64,000 nucleotides of DNA from UTCFX2 sp963788305 (GTDB taxonomy: Bacteria > Chloroflexota > Anaerolineae > Anaerolineales > UBA4823). Below, piece by piece: positions 9,046 to 16,868 of the stretch. The first letter of the stretch is position 1. Every line of letters begins with the position of its first letter. Location of the stretch: assembly GCA_963788305.1 (NCBI GenBank), contig CAWBGK010000012.1, forward strand, positions 1-64,000, read 5' to 3'. The position numbers were made by a program, and so were the translations under genes. Below the pieces are notes generated by a model, which was given only the letters and a program-made list of their open reading frames with translations, ran no database searches and was not told the DNA's origin.

Positions 9046-9436
9046 GGGCGGGCTGACCGGGACGAAGATCGCCTGCGGCGAGGGCGAATGCGGCGCCTGT
9101 ACGGTATGGCTGGACGGCAAGGCGGTGATGAGCTGTCTTGTCCCCGCCCCGCACGCCAACGGCGCCCGGATCGAAACCGTCGAGGGGGTGGGGCAGGAAA
9201 ATACTTTGCATCCTGTTCAGGCTGCATTCGTCGAATATGGGGCAGTTCAATGTGGTTTCTGCACACCGGGATTTGTGATGTCGGCTGCCAAGCTGCTGGA
9301 GGAGAAACCCCATCCCACACACGACGATGTTTTATATGCCATCTCCGGCAACCTGTGCCGCTGTACCGGCTATTATAAAATCATCGAAGCCATCGAACAT
9401 GCGGCAGGAATTGTCACTTCGGAGCTGCCATCATGA
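8954..9436 (+). CDS. Xanthine dehydrogenase family, 2Fe-2S subunit
   Basis: A 160-residue small subunit carrying two 2Fe-2S clusters. The first is ligated by CGEGECGAC plus a Cys in VMSCLVPAP. The second is ligated by CGFCTPG and NLCRCTGYYK. It relays electrons from the molybdenum centre to FAD. The N-terminus LSVNGVERSF is the usual start of the plant-type ferredoxin fold, with little before it, so this ATG is possible (GGTAGGGAG upstream). Alternatively the domain is the C-terminal half of a fusion with the preceding FAD subunit. The stop overlaps the ATG at 9433 in an ATGA arrangement, so translation with the large subunit is probably coupled. Confidence 0.88.
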   Translation: MVDRSGLSVNGVERSFTSGHHKTLANLLRDEGGLTGTKIACGEGECGACTVWLDGKAVMSCLVPAPHANGARIETVEGVGQENTLHPVQAAFVEYGAVQCGFCTPGFVMSAAKLLEEKPHPTHDDVLYAISGNLCRCTGYYKIIEAIEHAAGIVTSELPS

Positions 9437-9453
9437 AAAGCGAGGAGGCTGCA

Positions 9454-11676
9454 ATGACTTACATTGGACAATCTACCCTGCGTGTAGACGCCGTGGCTAA
9501 AGTGACGGGTGAAGCACAGTTTGCATCAGACTTCAATCTCCCTAACCAGGCTTTTATGAAAATCCTGTTTGCGGGCAGACCGCACGCGATCATAAAAAGG
9601 TTGGATGTCGCGTGTGCCGAGGTGTATCCTGGAGTCCTGGCGGTGCTGACGGCCAAAGACGTGCCAGTCAATGAGTTTGGATACTACACAAAAGATCAAC
9701 CGGTACTCTGCGGACCTGGTTCTGCTACGGCCTTCGCAGATCACGTCCGTTATGTGGGTGATAAGGTTGCGCTGGTGATTGCTGAAAGTGAAGCAATCGC
9801 TCAGAAAGCGCGCAGCCTGATTGATGTTGAGTTTGAAGATCTCCCGGTCGTAAGCGATCCCGAATTTGCAATGCAGCCGGATGCCCCCATCCTGCACCCA
9901 GCGCTAGGCAGCAACCTGTACGCCCATCGCAAGGTCCGTCGAGGCGACTTCGAGAAAGCGTTTGCCGAAGCGGACGTCGTTGTTGAAGGTGTGTACCAGA
10001 CCCCAGCTCAGGAACATGCCTTCTTCAATACAGAATCGGGAGTAGGGTTCATCGATGAGCAGGGTCGGGTGGCGATGATTGTGACTGGTCAATGGGCGCA
10101 CAAGGATCGGAGCCAGATCGCCCATTCCCTTAACCTGCCTGAGGATCGGGTCCGGGTCTCATACCCGGTGATCGGCGGGGCTTTTGGCGGACGCGAGGAC
10201 ATTGGCGTCCAGATCGTGCTCGGCCTGGCGGCGTTGAAACTGCACGAACGCGGGATCAACCGTCCAGTAAAGGTTGTGTTGACACGCGAAGAATCGACCA
10301 TTGACCACTGCAAGCGTCATCCATTCAAAATCTATGCCCGCTGGGGTGCGAAAAAGAACGGCAAGGTGACGGCAGCAGAGGTGAAGCTGATCGCCGACGG
10401 AGGAGCGTATCTTTTCACAACCCCGGTTGTAACCTCTGTTTCGTCATTAAACTGTATTGGACCTTATGATATCCCGAACGTCAAGGTGGACACCTTTGAC
10501 GTCTACACTAATAATGTCCCACGCGGTGCGATGCGCGGCTTCGGCGGTCCGCAGGGTGTCTATGTAGCCGAGATGCAGATGGCAAAATTGGCGAAAGCCC
10601 TGGGCATCGATCCTGTGGAGATGCGGATGCGAAATGTTGCTGTCGAAGGCACCCTGATGTCAACGGGATCACCCTTCCCCCCGGGCGTCAGCATGGTGGA
10701 GACGCTGGAAGAATGCGCATTGATGGCAGGCTGGAAGAAAGCTGAAAACGGATGGCACCGGCCTGAAGGGTATGCCCATCTTGTTCCTGGCAAACCCAAC
10801 CACCGCCGCGGAATCGGAATTGCGTGTTCCTTCAAGAACTCGGGTTTCGGATACGGATATCGGGAATTTTGTTGGGTGACAATGGAGTTGTATGGAAAAG
10901 CATCCATAGATCGGGTGGTTGTCAAACATACTGCCACGGAGGTTGGACAGGGCGCTCAGACTGTGATTTCCCAGATGGCGGCTGAAGCGTTGGGAGTGGA
11001 CATCAACCTGGTTGAAGTGAGCAATCCCGATACAAACGAATCAAACGACAGCGGTGCAGTGTCTGCTTCTCGCATGACTTTTATGATTGGGCATGCGCTG
11101 CGTGAAGCTGCTGAGCTGGCCCTGGAAGAATGGAAGAACGAAGAGCGCCCAGTTAAAATCACTCACAAATACGTGGCAGTTCCGACCACTGCTGCCGATC
11201 CAGAGACAGGTCAGTGCGACCCAATGGTCTCGTTGGCGTACACCGCTGAAGCTGTTGAAGTTGAAATCGACCTGGAAACAGGGCATACTCGTCTGCTGGA
11301 TGTGGTCTGTGCAAATGATATCGGCAAGGCAATCAACCCAGTTCAGGTTGACGGGCAGCTCCAGGGAGGACTGATCCAATCTGTAGGTTACGCGCTGATG
11401 GAGAAATTCATCGAAAAAGATGGGGTGGTTCTCACGCCAAATTTTTCGACTTATTTAATTCCCACCGTATTGGACTTGCCGGATAGACTGCGCTTGAAAG
11501 TGCTTGAAGTTCCAGACCCGCGCGGCCCATGGGGAGCGCGAGGGGTTGGTGAGATGCCTTCCATGCCTTTTGCGCCAGCCGTAGCTGCTGCAGTAAAAGA
11601 CGCGACAGGGCTATGGTATAATGATTTTCCGCTGACTGCGGAACGCATATGGACTGGACTGGGGAAAAGAAAATGA
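9454..11676 (+). CDS. Xanthine dehydrogenase family, molybdopterin-binding subunit
   Basis: The large catalytic subunit (about 740 residues), which binds the molybdenum-pterin cofactor and hydroxylates a carbon next to nitrogen in an aromatic heterocycle. Motifs are STLRVDAVAKVTGEAQF at the N-terminus, VIGGAFGGRED near residue 235, PRGAMRGFGGPQ near residue 350 and GARGVGEMPSMPF near the C-terminus. The last holds the Glu equivalent to the catalytic Glu of xanthine oxidase. ATG 9454 has a strong GAGGAGG six bases upstream; ATG 9433, overlapping the previous stop, is the alternative. Sequence alone cannot distinguish xanthine or purine hydroxylation from oxidation of other heterocycles, but the neighbours (purine-type deaminase, nucleoside-type importer) favour a purine. 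Confidence 0.87.
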   Translation: MTYIGQSTLRVDAVAKVTGEAQFASDFNLPNQAFMKILFAGRPHAIIKRLDVACAEVYPGVLAVLTAKDVPVNEFGYYTKDQPVLCGPGSATAFADHVRYVGDKVALVIAESEAIAQKARSLIDVEFEDLPVVSDPEFAMQPDAPILHPALGSNLYAHRKVRRGDFEKAFAEADVVVEGVYQTPAQEHAFFNTESGVGFIDEQGRVAMIVTGQWAHKDRSQIAHSLNLPEDRVRVSYPVIGGAFGGREDIGVQIVLGLAALKLHERGINRPVKVVLTREESTIDHCKRHPFKIYARWGAKKNGKVTAAEVKLIADGGAYLFTTPVVTSVSSLNCIGPYDIPNVKVDTFDVYTNNVPRGAMRGFGGPQGVYVAEMQMAKLAKALGIDPVEMRMRNVAVEGTLMSTGSPFPPGVSMVETLEECALMAGWKKAENGWHRPEGYAHLVPGKPNHRRGIGIACSFKNSGFGYGYREFCWVTMELYGKASIDRVVVKHTATEVGQGAQTVISQMAAEALGVDINLVEVSNPDTNESNDSGAVSASRMTFMIGHALREAAELALEEWKNEERPVKITHKYVAVPTTAADPETGQCDPMVSLAYTAEAVEVEIDLETGHTRLLDVVCANDIGKAINPVQVDGQLQGGLIQSVGYALMEKFIEKDGVVLTPNFSTYLIPTVLDLPDRLRLKVLEVPDPRGPWGARGVGEMPSMPFAPAVAAAVKDATGLWYNDFPLTAERIWTGLGKRK

Positions 11677-11815
11677 AGTGCCATGTGCGTCATATGCCTG
11701 GAGGCGCTTGCATTAAATTAAGTAAGAGAAGGAGGCCTCAGCCCATAGCTAACTGACTATTTCCCTCTTAAAGAATAGGTTTTTCAAATACTCTAATCAA
11801 TAAATTAGGAGAAGA

Positions 11816-12925
11816 ATGATGTTCAAGAATACCATGAAGATATTTGCTCTGCTTGCGGTGATTGCCATGATGCTGGGCGCCTGCGCGCCAGCCGCAACGC
11901 CAACCCCTGCTCCTGAGCAGCCTGCAGCAGCGACTGAAGCACCTGCAGCAGCGACTGAAGCTCCAGCGGCAGTTGAACAACCCAAGGAGCTGAAAATCGC
12001 GATTTTATCGACCACGCCTAAAGAAGAACCCTGGAATACCGTTTTGCTTCAGGCAGTTGAGCGTGTTATCGCTAAAAACCCCCACGGGATGAAAGTAACC
12101 TACACTTTTCAGGAATCAGTCGATACACCTGATGGCGAGCGCGTTATGCGCGAGCTGGCAAACAGCGGAGAATACGGCATCGTCTGGGGACACAGCGTTT
12201 ACCCGGATGCCATGCTTGCTCTTGGCCCAGAGTTCCCTGACATCGCCTTTGTCGGCGGTGGTTCAGGCTTTGAACCGATGGGTGGGAATCTTTACTGGGT
12301 GAATATGTATGTTCATGAAGCCGCCTATCTGGCCGGCATCATCGCAGGAAAGATGACCAAAACGAACATCATCGGTGCTGTTGCCGGTTTCCCTTATGAA
12401 AACGTCAATATGCCCATCAACGGCTATTTCGATGGAGCCAAGTCGGTGAACCCGGATGTCGAAGTAAAAATGGCATACATCGACAGCTGGTATGATCCGC
12501 CGAAAGCAAAAGAAGCTGCCCTATCGCAGATCGCTGCCGGTGCAGATTTCATCTACGCCGAACGCTTCGGCCCGTTTGAAGCTGCAAAGGAAAAAGGCGT
12601 ATATGCAATCGGCCATTACATGGACCAGAATGAGCTGGCTCCGGAAACCGTTGTCACCAGCGCCCTGGCTCTCTGGGATCCGTGCGTCGAAGCGATCATC
12701 GATGCCTGGTGGGAGCATACTGTAAATGGTGTGGCTTATAATGCCTCCACAACCGAAGCGATGACTTTCTTTATGCCGGCCGGCGGTACGGATATCGCAC
12801 CTTACCATGGCTTTTACAGCATCATCCCGCAGGATGTAAAAGACCTGGTGGAAGAAACACGCCAGAAGATCCTGTCCGGCGAACTGGTCATTACACCAAA
12901 CGGTGAGCAGGTGACCGGCGACTGA
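11816..12925 (+). CDS. BMP-family ABC transporter substrate-binding lipoprotein
   Basis: A 369-residue lipid-anchored extracytoplasmic binding protein of the BMP/Med/PnrA family, whose characterised members bind purine nucleosides, riboflavin or related compounds. The signal sequence ends in a lipobox, MLGAC, near residues 19-23. A low-complexity linker with a tandem APAAATE repeat follows. The mature domain begins LKIAILSTTPKEEPW and includes ANSGEYGIVWGHSV, DIAFVGGGSG and EAAYLAGIIAG, typical of the family. Its ATPase and two permeases follow. TTAGGAG lies upstream of the ATG. The strong hairpin directly downstream would make binding-protein mRNA exceed that of the membrane components, a common arrangement. 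The ligand is not known; a (methylated) purine or nucleoside is inferred. Confidence 0.87.
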   Translation: MMFKNTMKIFALLAVIAMMLGACAPAATPTPAPEQPAAATEAPAAATEAPAAVEQPKELKIAILSTTPKEEPWNTVLLQAVERVIAKNPHGMKVTYTFQESVDTPDGERVMRELANSGEYGIVWGHSVYPDAMLALGPEFPDIAFVGGGSGFEPMGGNLYWVNMYVHEAAYLAGIIAGKMTKTNIIGAVAGFPYENVNMPINGYFDGAKSVNPDVEVKMAYIDSWYDPPKAKEAALSQIAAGADFIYAERFGPFEAAKEKGVYAIGHYMDQNELAPETVVTSALALWDPCVEAIIDAWWEHTVNGVAYNASTTEAMTFFMPAGGTDIAPYHGFYSIIPQDVKDLVEETRQKILSGELVITPNGEQVTGD

Positions 12926-12943
12926 GCAGCCGATAGAAGAACA

Positions 12944-12988
12944 GGTGATTTTGAACAGCTTGCTGTTCAAAATCACCTTCGGTTTTTT
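12944..12988 (+). terminator. Strong hairpin terminator/attenuator inside the ABC importer operon
   Basis: Perfect 16-bp arms at 12944-12959 and 12962-12977 are separated by only two T residues and followed by TTCGGTTTTTT. It lies between the binding-protein gene and the ATPase gene, 15 bases before the latter, and probably gives partial termination. Confidence 0.8.
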
Positions 12989-13002
12989 ACTAAGCAGGTG
13001 CT

Positions 13003-14547
13003 ATGAACATATCCGCTCAATCAAAAGACGCCTCGCCTTTGCTGCGCGTTGAACATCTCACCAAGTCCTTTGGAAGCCTCGTCGCGAATCATGATATCAG
13101 CTTTGATATTCGAAAAGGCGAAATCCACTGCCTGCTTGGCGAGAACGGCGCCGGGAAATCTACGCTTTCTGAATGTCTTTACGGTTTCTACAAGCCCGAT
13201 TCAGGTCATATCGTATTCAAAAGGAAGGCATTGAGCCTTAATTCGCCTCGAGATGCCATCAATGCCGGGATTGGAATGGTTCACCAGCATTTTATCCTGG
13301 CAGAGCCAATGTCTGTGGTAGAGAATATTGTGGTTGGCACAGATATCCCCGGCATCAGGCTCGACCTGAAGCGAACATCAGACAAAATTTTGAAGCTGTG
13401 CGAGGATTATGATGTGGATCTGGACCCCAACGCACGGATCTCATCGCTTTCGGTCGGACAGCAGCAATGGGTGGAGATTCTAAAGGCACTGTACGTCGGG
13501 GTGGATCTGTTGATCCTGGATGAGCCGACCGCTGTGCTCACGCCTCAGGAATCGGAGAAGCTGTTCAGCATCCTTAAAAAAATGACTCAATCGGGACTGG
13601 CTATTCTGCTGATCACCCATAAACTTTATGAAGTGCTGAGCATGTCGGATCGGGTTACCGTGCTGCGAAAAGGCAAGCTGGTATCGACTGTCAATACCTC
13701 CGAGACAAACCGGGACGACCTGGCTTGTATGATGGTTGGCAGGGTGGTGAGTTTCAAGGTGGATAAAGAGCCGCTTTCGTCAGGTGATCCCATTTTGGAA
13801 ATAGAAGATCTGCACCTGACACGAGAGAATGGTGTGAAAGCGCTGGATGGATTTTCGCTTTCGGTACGAGGCAGTGAGATCATCGGCCTGGCTGGGGTTG
13901 CTGGAAATGGTCAAAAAGAGCTGTATGACGTGATTGTTGGAGTGCAGAAACCTGCCCTGGGACAGGTTCTGCTGGCTGGCAATAACATCACAGGTAAAAC
14001 ACCGCTTGAAATCAGTGAAAAAGGTCTCGCTGCAATCCCACCCGACAGAATCCACGAAGGCTTATTGATGGACTTTTCGGTAAAAGAGAACCTAATTCTC
14101 GGGATGCACCGTTCAAATGATTTCCAGCATTTTGGCCTGTTCAATCCCAGTGCAGTGGATCGATTTGCAGAAAAGTCCGTTCAGGAGTATGACATCTCTC
14201 TCCAATCCGCCGACCAGCCTGCCCGTAAATTATCCGGGGGAAACCTGCAAAAGGTGATCCTGGCTCGAGAGCTTTCGCACGCTCCGCGCTGTGTGGTTGC
14301 AAGCTCACCGACCCGTGGGTTGGATGTCGGCGCAATGGAATTTGTCTATTCACGGCTGCTTCAGCTCCGTTCTCGTGGCGCTGCCATCCTGTTAATTTCT
14401 GAGGACCTGGATGAGATTTTCAATGTAGCCGATATCATCGCAGTAATTTTCAAAGGTCGGCTCGTGGGTGTTTGCAAGGTTGAAGAAACTTCGAAAGAAC
14501 AAGTGGGCCTGCTGATGGCTGGGATTCATGAGGGTGCCAATGTCTGA
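13003..14547 (+). CDS. Nucleoside-type ABC importer, double ATPase subunit
   Basis: A 514-residue ATPase with two fused nucleotide-binding domains, like NupO/YufO and sugar importers such as RbsA. Domain 1 has Walker A GENGAGKST near residue 47, the signature LSVGQQQWVEILKAL and Walker B LLILDEPTAVL. Domain 2 has a degenerate Walker A (GVAGNGQKE) and the signature LSGGNLQKVILAREL. This asymmetry is usual for the family. It energises import through the two permeases encoded next. The last eight bases overlap the first permease gene. The preceding hairpin separates it from its binding protein. Confidence 0.88.
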   Translation: MNISAQSKDASPLLRVEHLTKSFGSLVANHDISFDIRKGEIHCLLGENGAGKSTLSECLYGFYKPDSGHIVFKRKALSLNSPRDAINAGIGMVHQHFILAEPMSVVENIVVGTDIPGIRLDLKRTSDKILKLCEDYDVDLDPNARISSLSVGQQQWVEILKALYVGVDLLILDEPTAVLTPQESEKLFSILKKMTQSGLAILLITHKLYEVLSMSDRVTVLRKGKLVSTVNTSETNRDDLACMMVGRVVSFKVDKEPLSSGDPILEIEDLHLTRENGVKALDGFSLSVRGSEIIGLAGVAGNGQKELYDVIVGVQKPALGQVLLAGNNITGKTPLEISEKGLAAIPPDRIHEGLLMDFSVKENLILGMHRSNDFQHFGLFNPSAVDRFAEKSVQEYDISLQSADQPARKLSGGNLQKVILARELSHAPRCVVASSPTRGLDVGAMEFVYSRLLQLRSRGAAILLISEDLDEIFNVADIIAVIFKGRLVGVCKVEETSKEQVGLLMAGIHEGANV

Positions 14548-15673
14548 TGATCCGTTACTCATGCCTTGTGATGATCCCATCCAACCTGGCTCGGAGCGAC
14601 CTGCGAATCCGGTCAGTTATAAGTACAGGTTGGAAAAGCGCGAAGTCGGCATTTGGGCGCAGAATTTATCGATCGTAGTGGCAGTGGCTGCCGCATTGCT
14701 CGTCAGCGCAGTGATCATGAATGCATCGGGTATTGATGCCGGAGGGGCGCTGCGCGCTCTTTTCAACGGAGCCTTCGGCAGCCGCGATGCCGTCCTTGAG
14801 ACCCTGGTGCAGTCTACTCCGATCATGTTGACCGGCCTGGCGATGGTGATTGCATTTCGCGGGAAGGTTTGGAATATTGGCGGCGAGGGCCAATTTTTTG
14901 CCGGTGCGTTAGCGACAGCCTGGGTGTGCATGAATTTTGCCCAGCTTTCCAATCCAGTTTTGATCGTTGTGATCATCCTGGCGTCTTTCCTTGCTGGCGC
15001 ACTCTGGGCTTTCATCCCCGGTTTCCTGAAAGCCCGGTTCAGGATCAGCGAGATCGTAGTTACTGTCATGATGAACTACATCATGCTGGGCATTGTTTCG
15101 TATATGCTCAGCGGGCCGTGGCAAGCAGCTGGTGACCATTTCCTCCAGACTCCTCGCTTCGAGCGCACGACTTACCTCCCAACGTTCTTTGACAGCCGAA
15201 TCCACCTGGGATTTTTCCTGGCAATTTTTCTCGTGATCGCCGTCTACATCCTGTTGTGGAAAACTCCGTTAGGCTTTGAAATCCGCGCAGTCGGTGAAAA
15301 CCCGGTCGCTGCAAAACATAAAGGCATCCGAGATGCTGTGATCGTGCTGATCGTTATGCTGATGAGCGGAGCCATCGCCGGATTGGCTGGGGGCATGGAG
15401 TTAGCCGGACTGCATCACCGTTTGCGGCTGGATATCTCGACTGGCTACGGCTACACCGGAATATTAATCGCCCTGCTGGCGCGGTTGAACCCGCTCGGTG
15501 TGATCCCGGCCTCGATTTTCTTCGGCGCGCTTGTGAACGGCTCGACCTCGATGCAGATCAAATTCTCGGTGCCGGTTCCGATGGTCTATACCATCCAGGG
15601 CATTGTGTTGATCTTTTTGCTCATTTTTGACACCCTGATCCGCTATCGGGTGAGGAGAATCGAAGTATGGTAG
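14540..15673 (+). CDS. Nucleoside-type ABC importer, permease 1
   Basis: An integral membrane permease of the NupP/YufP type, about 377 residues with eight or more hydrophobic segments. Characteristic stretches are TGLAMVIAFRGKVWNIGGEG near residue 100 and GFEIRAVGENPVAAKHKGI, the cytoplasmic loop that contacts the ATPase. ATG 14540 is chosen over 14528 because GAGGGTG precedes it. The gene overlaps the ATPase gene upstream and the second permease gene downstream by seven bases, which indicates translational coupling. Confidence 0.86.
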   Translation: MSDDPLLMPCDDPIQPGSERPANPVSYKYRLEKREVGIWAQNLSIVVAVAAALLVSAVIMNASGIDAGGALRALFNGAFGSRDAVLETLVQSTPIMLTGLAMVIAFRGKVWNIGGEGQFFAGALATAWVCMNFAQLSNPVLIVVIILASFLAGALWAFIPGFLKARFRISEIVVTVMMNYIMLGIVSYMLSGPWQAAGDHFLQTPRFERTTYLPTFFDSRIHLGFFLAIFLVIAVYILLWKTPLGFEIRAVGENPVAAKHKGIRDAVIVLIVMLMSGAIAGLAGGMELAGLHHRLRLDISTGYGYTGILIALLARLNPLGVIPASIFFGALVNGSTSMQIKFSVPVPMVYTIQGIVLIFLLIFDTLIRYRVRRIEVW

Positions 15674-16614
15674 AGAATATCCTGCAGCCGGTATTTTTCA
15701 TCAGTCTCGTCGGGGGGATGATCCGGATTGCCACTCCAATCTTGTTCGCGGCCCTTGGAGAGCTGGTGGTGGAGCGCGGTGGCATCTTGAACCTGAATGT
15801 AGAAGGCGCCATGACTATGGGTGCTTTTATGGGATTTGCGATTGCGCGCGAAACAGGATCGCTTTGGTTAGGAGTGCTTTTCGCAGGATTTTCCGGGGTA
15901 TTGCTGAGTTTGCTGATGGGTTTCTTGACTATCACGTTGAAACAAGATCAGACCATATCTGGATTGACGCTTAATATCTTTGCTGGAGGATTAAGTTTTT
16001 ATATTTACAGGGTGATCTATCAGGATTTCCTGGGGGGGAATATGCCGAATGTCTCCCCATTCGTCGAAGAACCCATCCCACTGCTTTCGAAGATCCCGGT
16101 ACTCGGCCCGTCTCTTTTCTCGCAGCACGCCCTCTCCTATATTGCATTTCTAATGGTCCCGGCGATTTTCATATTTTTATACCGGACCAAATACGGCCTG
16201 GCATTGCGCTGCCTGGGCGAGAATCCCCGCACAGTTGATATGAAAGGTGTCAATGTGGGTTTGTATCAATATATGGCATTGATGTTTGGGGGGCTGATGT
16301 CCGGGATCGGCGGGAGCTTCCTGACGCTGGCTTCAGCCGGGATGTTCGTCGATGGGATTGCCGCCGGGCGTGGCTGGATTGCGATTGCGATTGTGATTTT
16401 TGGCGCCTGGCGCCCCTGGAACATTCTGGGTGCCTGCCTGTTGTTTGCGTTTTTAGATTCATTCCAACAGCAAATTCAAACTGCAGGATTTAACCTGATC
16501 CCGTATCAGTTCATCCTGATCCTGCCGTATGTTGTCACAATCTTAGTGTTGCTGCTCAGTCGTAAGAGACCGGGAGCGCCGATGGCATTGGGAAAAATCT
16601 ATACCCGCGAGTGA
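15667..16614 (+). CDS. Nucleoside-type ABC importer, permease 2
   Basis: A 315-residue membrane permease of the NupQ/YufQ type. It carries the family sequence ERGGILNLNVEGAMTMGAF near residue 36 and the ATPase-coupling loop GLALRCLGENPRTVDMKGV near residue 178. Hydrophobic segments cover most of the protein. It forms a heterodimeric channel with the preceding permease and is the last gene of the importer operon. Promoter-like sequences for the next gene begin about 60 bases downstream. Confidence 0.86.
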   Translation: MVENILQPVFFISLVGGMIRIATPILFAALGELVVERGGILNLNVEGAMTMGAFMGFAIARETGSLWLGVLFAGFSGVLLSLLMGFLTITLKQDQTISGLTLNIFAGGLSFYIYRVIYQDFLGGNMPNVSPFVEEPIPLLSKIPVLGPSLFSQHALSYIAFLMVPAIFIFLYRTKYGLALRCLGENPRTVDMKGVNVGLYQYMALMFGGLMSGIGGSFLTLASAGMFVDGIAAGRGWIAIAIVIFGAWRPWNILGACLLFAFLDSFQQQIQTAGFNLIPYQFILILPYVVTILVLLLSRKRPGAPMALGKIYTRE

Positions 16615-16670
16615 GCTGCTGGTGATTCATCAGCTCCTGCCCAGGTATTTGCATATCAAATCAAACCTGA

Positions 16671-16785
16671 CCTGTCCGTTTGGCTAAGAATCGGGCTGTC
16701 CGTACAGTCAGGTTGATACTAGCCTGCTAAACTCCCAGTGCGGTTGTTGCCCACAGGGAGTTAAATTGCTAAAATACCCAAGGAT
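16671..16785 (+). promoter_or_regulatory. Promoter/operator element, copy 1 (upstream of ion channel)
   Basis: A sigma70-like promoter has -35 TTGCCC at 16747-16752, a 17-bp spacer and an extended -10 TGCTAAAAT (TAAAAT at 16770-16775). An inverted repeat AACTCCC/GGGAGTT brackets the -35 box. Upstream are CCTGTCC and CTAAACTCCC. The same landmarks recur at 34241-34355 with identical spacing: 56 bases from CCTGTCC to CTAAACTCCC, then 43 to the -10. The gene served is the ligand-gated ion channel at 16869. The rest of the 254-base gap holds a CTGTCCGT direct repeat and an AACCTGAC/GTCAGGTT inverted repeat. Confidence 0.6.
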
Positions 16786-16868
16786 GGATTGGGTGAGATC
16801 TTCAGGGTGCGGCATTGCTATTTTGCTGAATCGAAATCAGGTCAATTTTTTGATTAAGGAACATCACG

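Noticed and set aside
11677..11815. Purine or preQ1 riboswitch before the BMP gene
   Set aside because: I looked for conserved core sequences and found none; a covariance-model search would be needed to exclude a divergent one.
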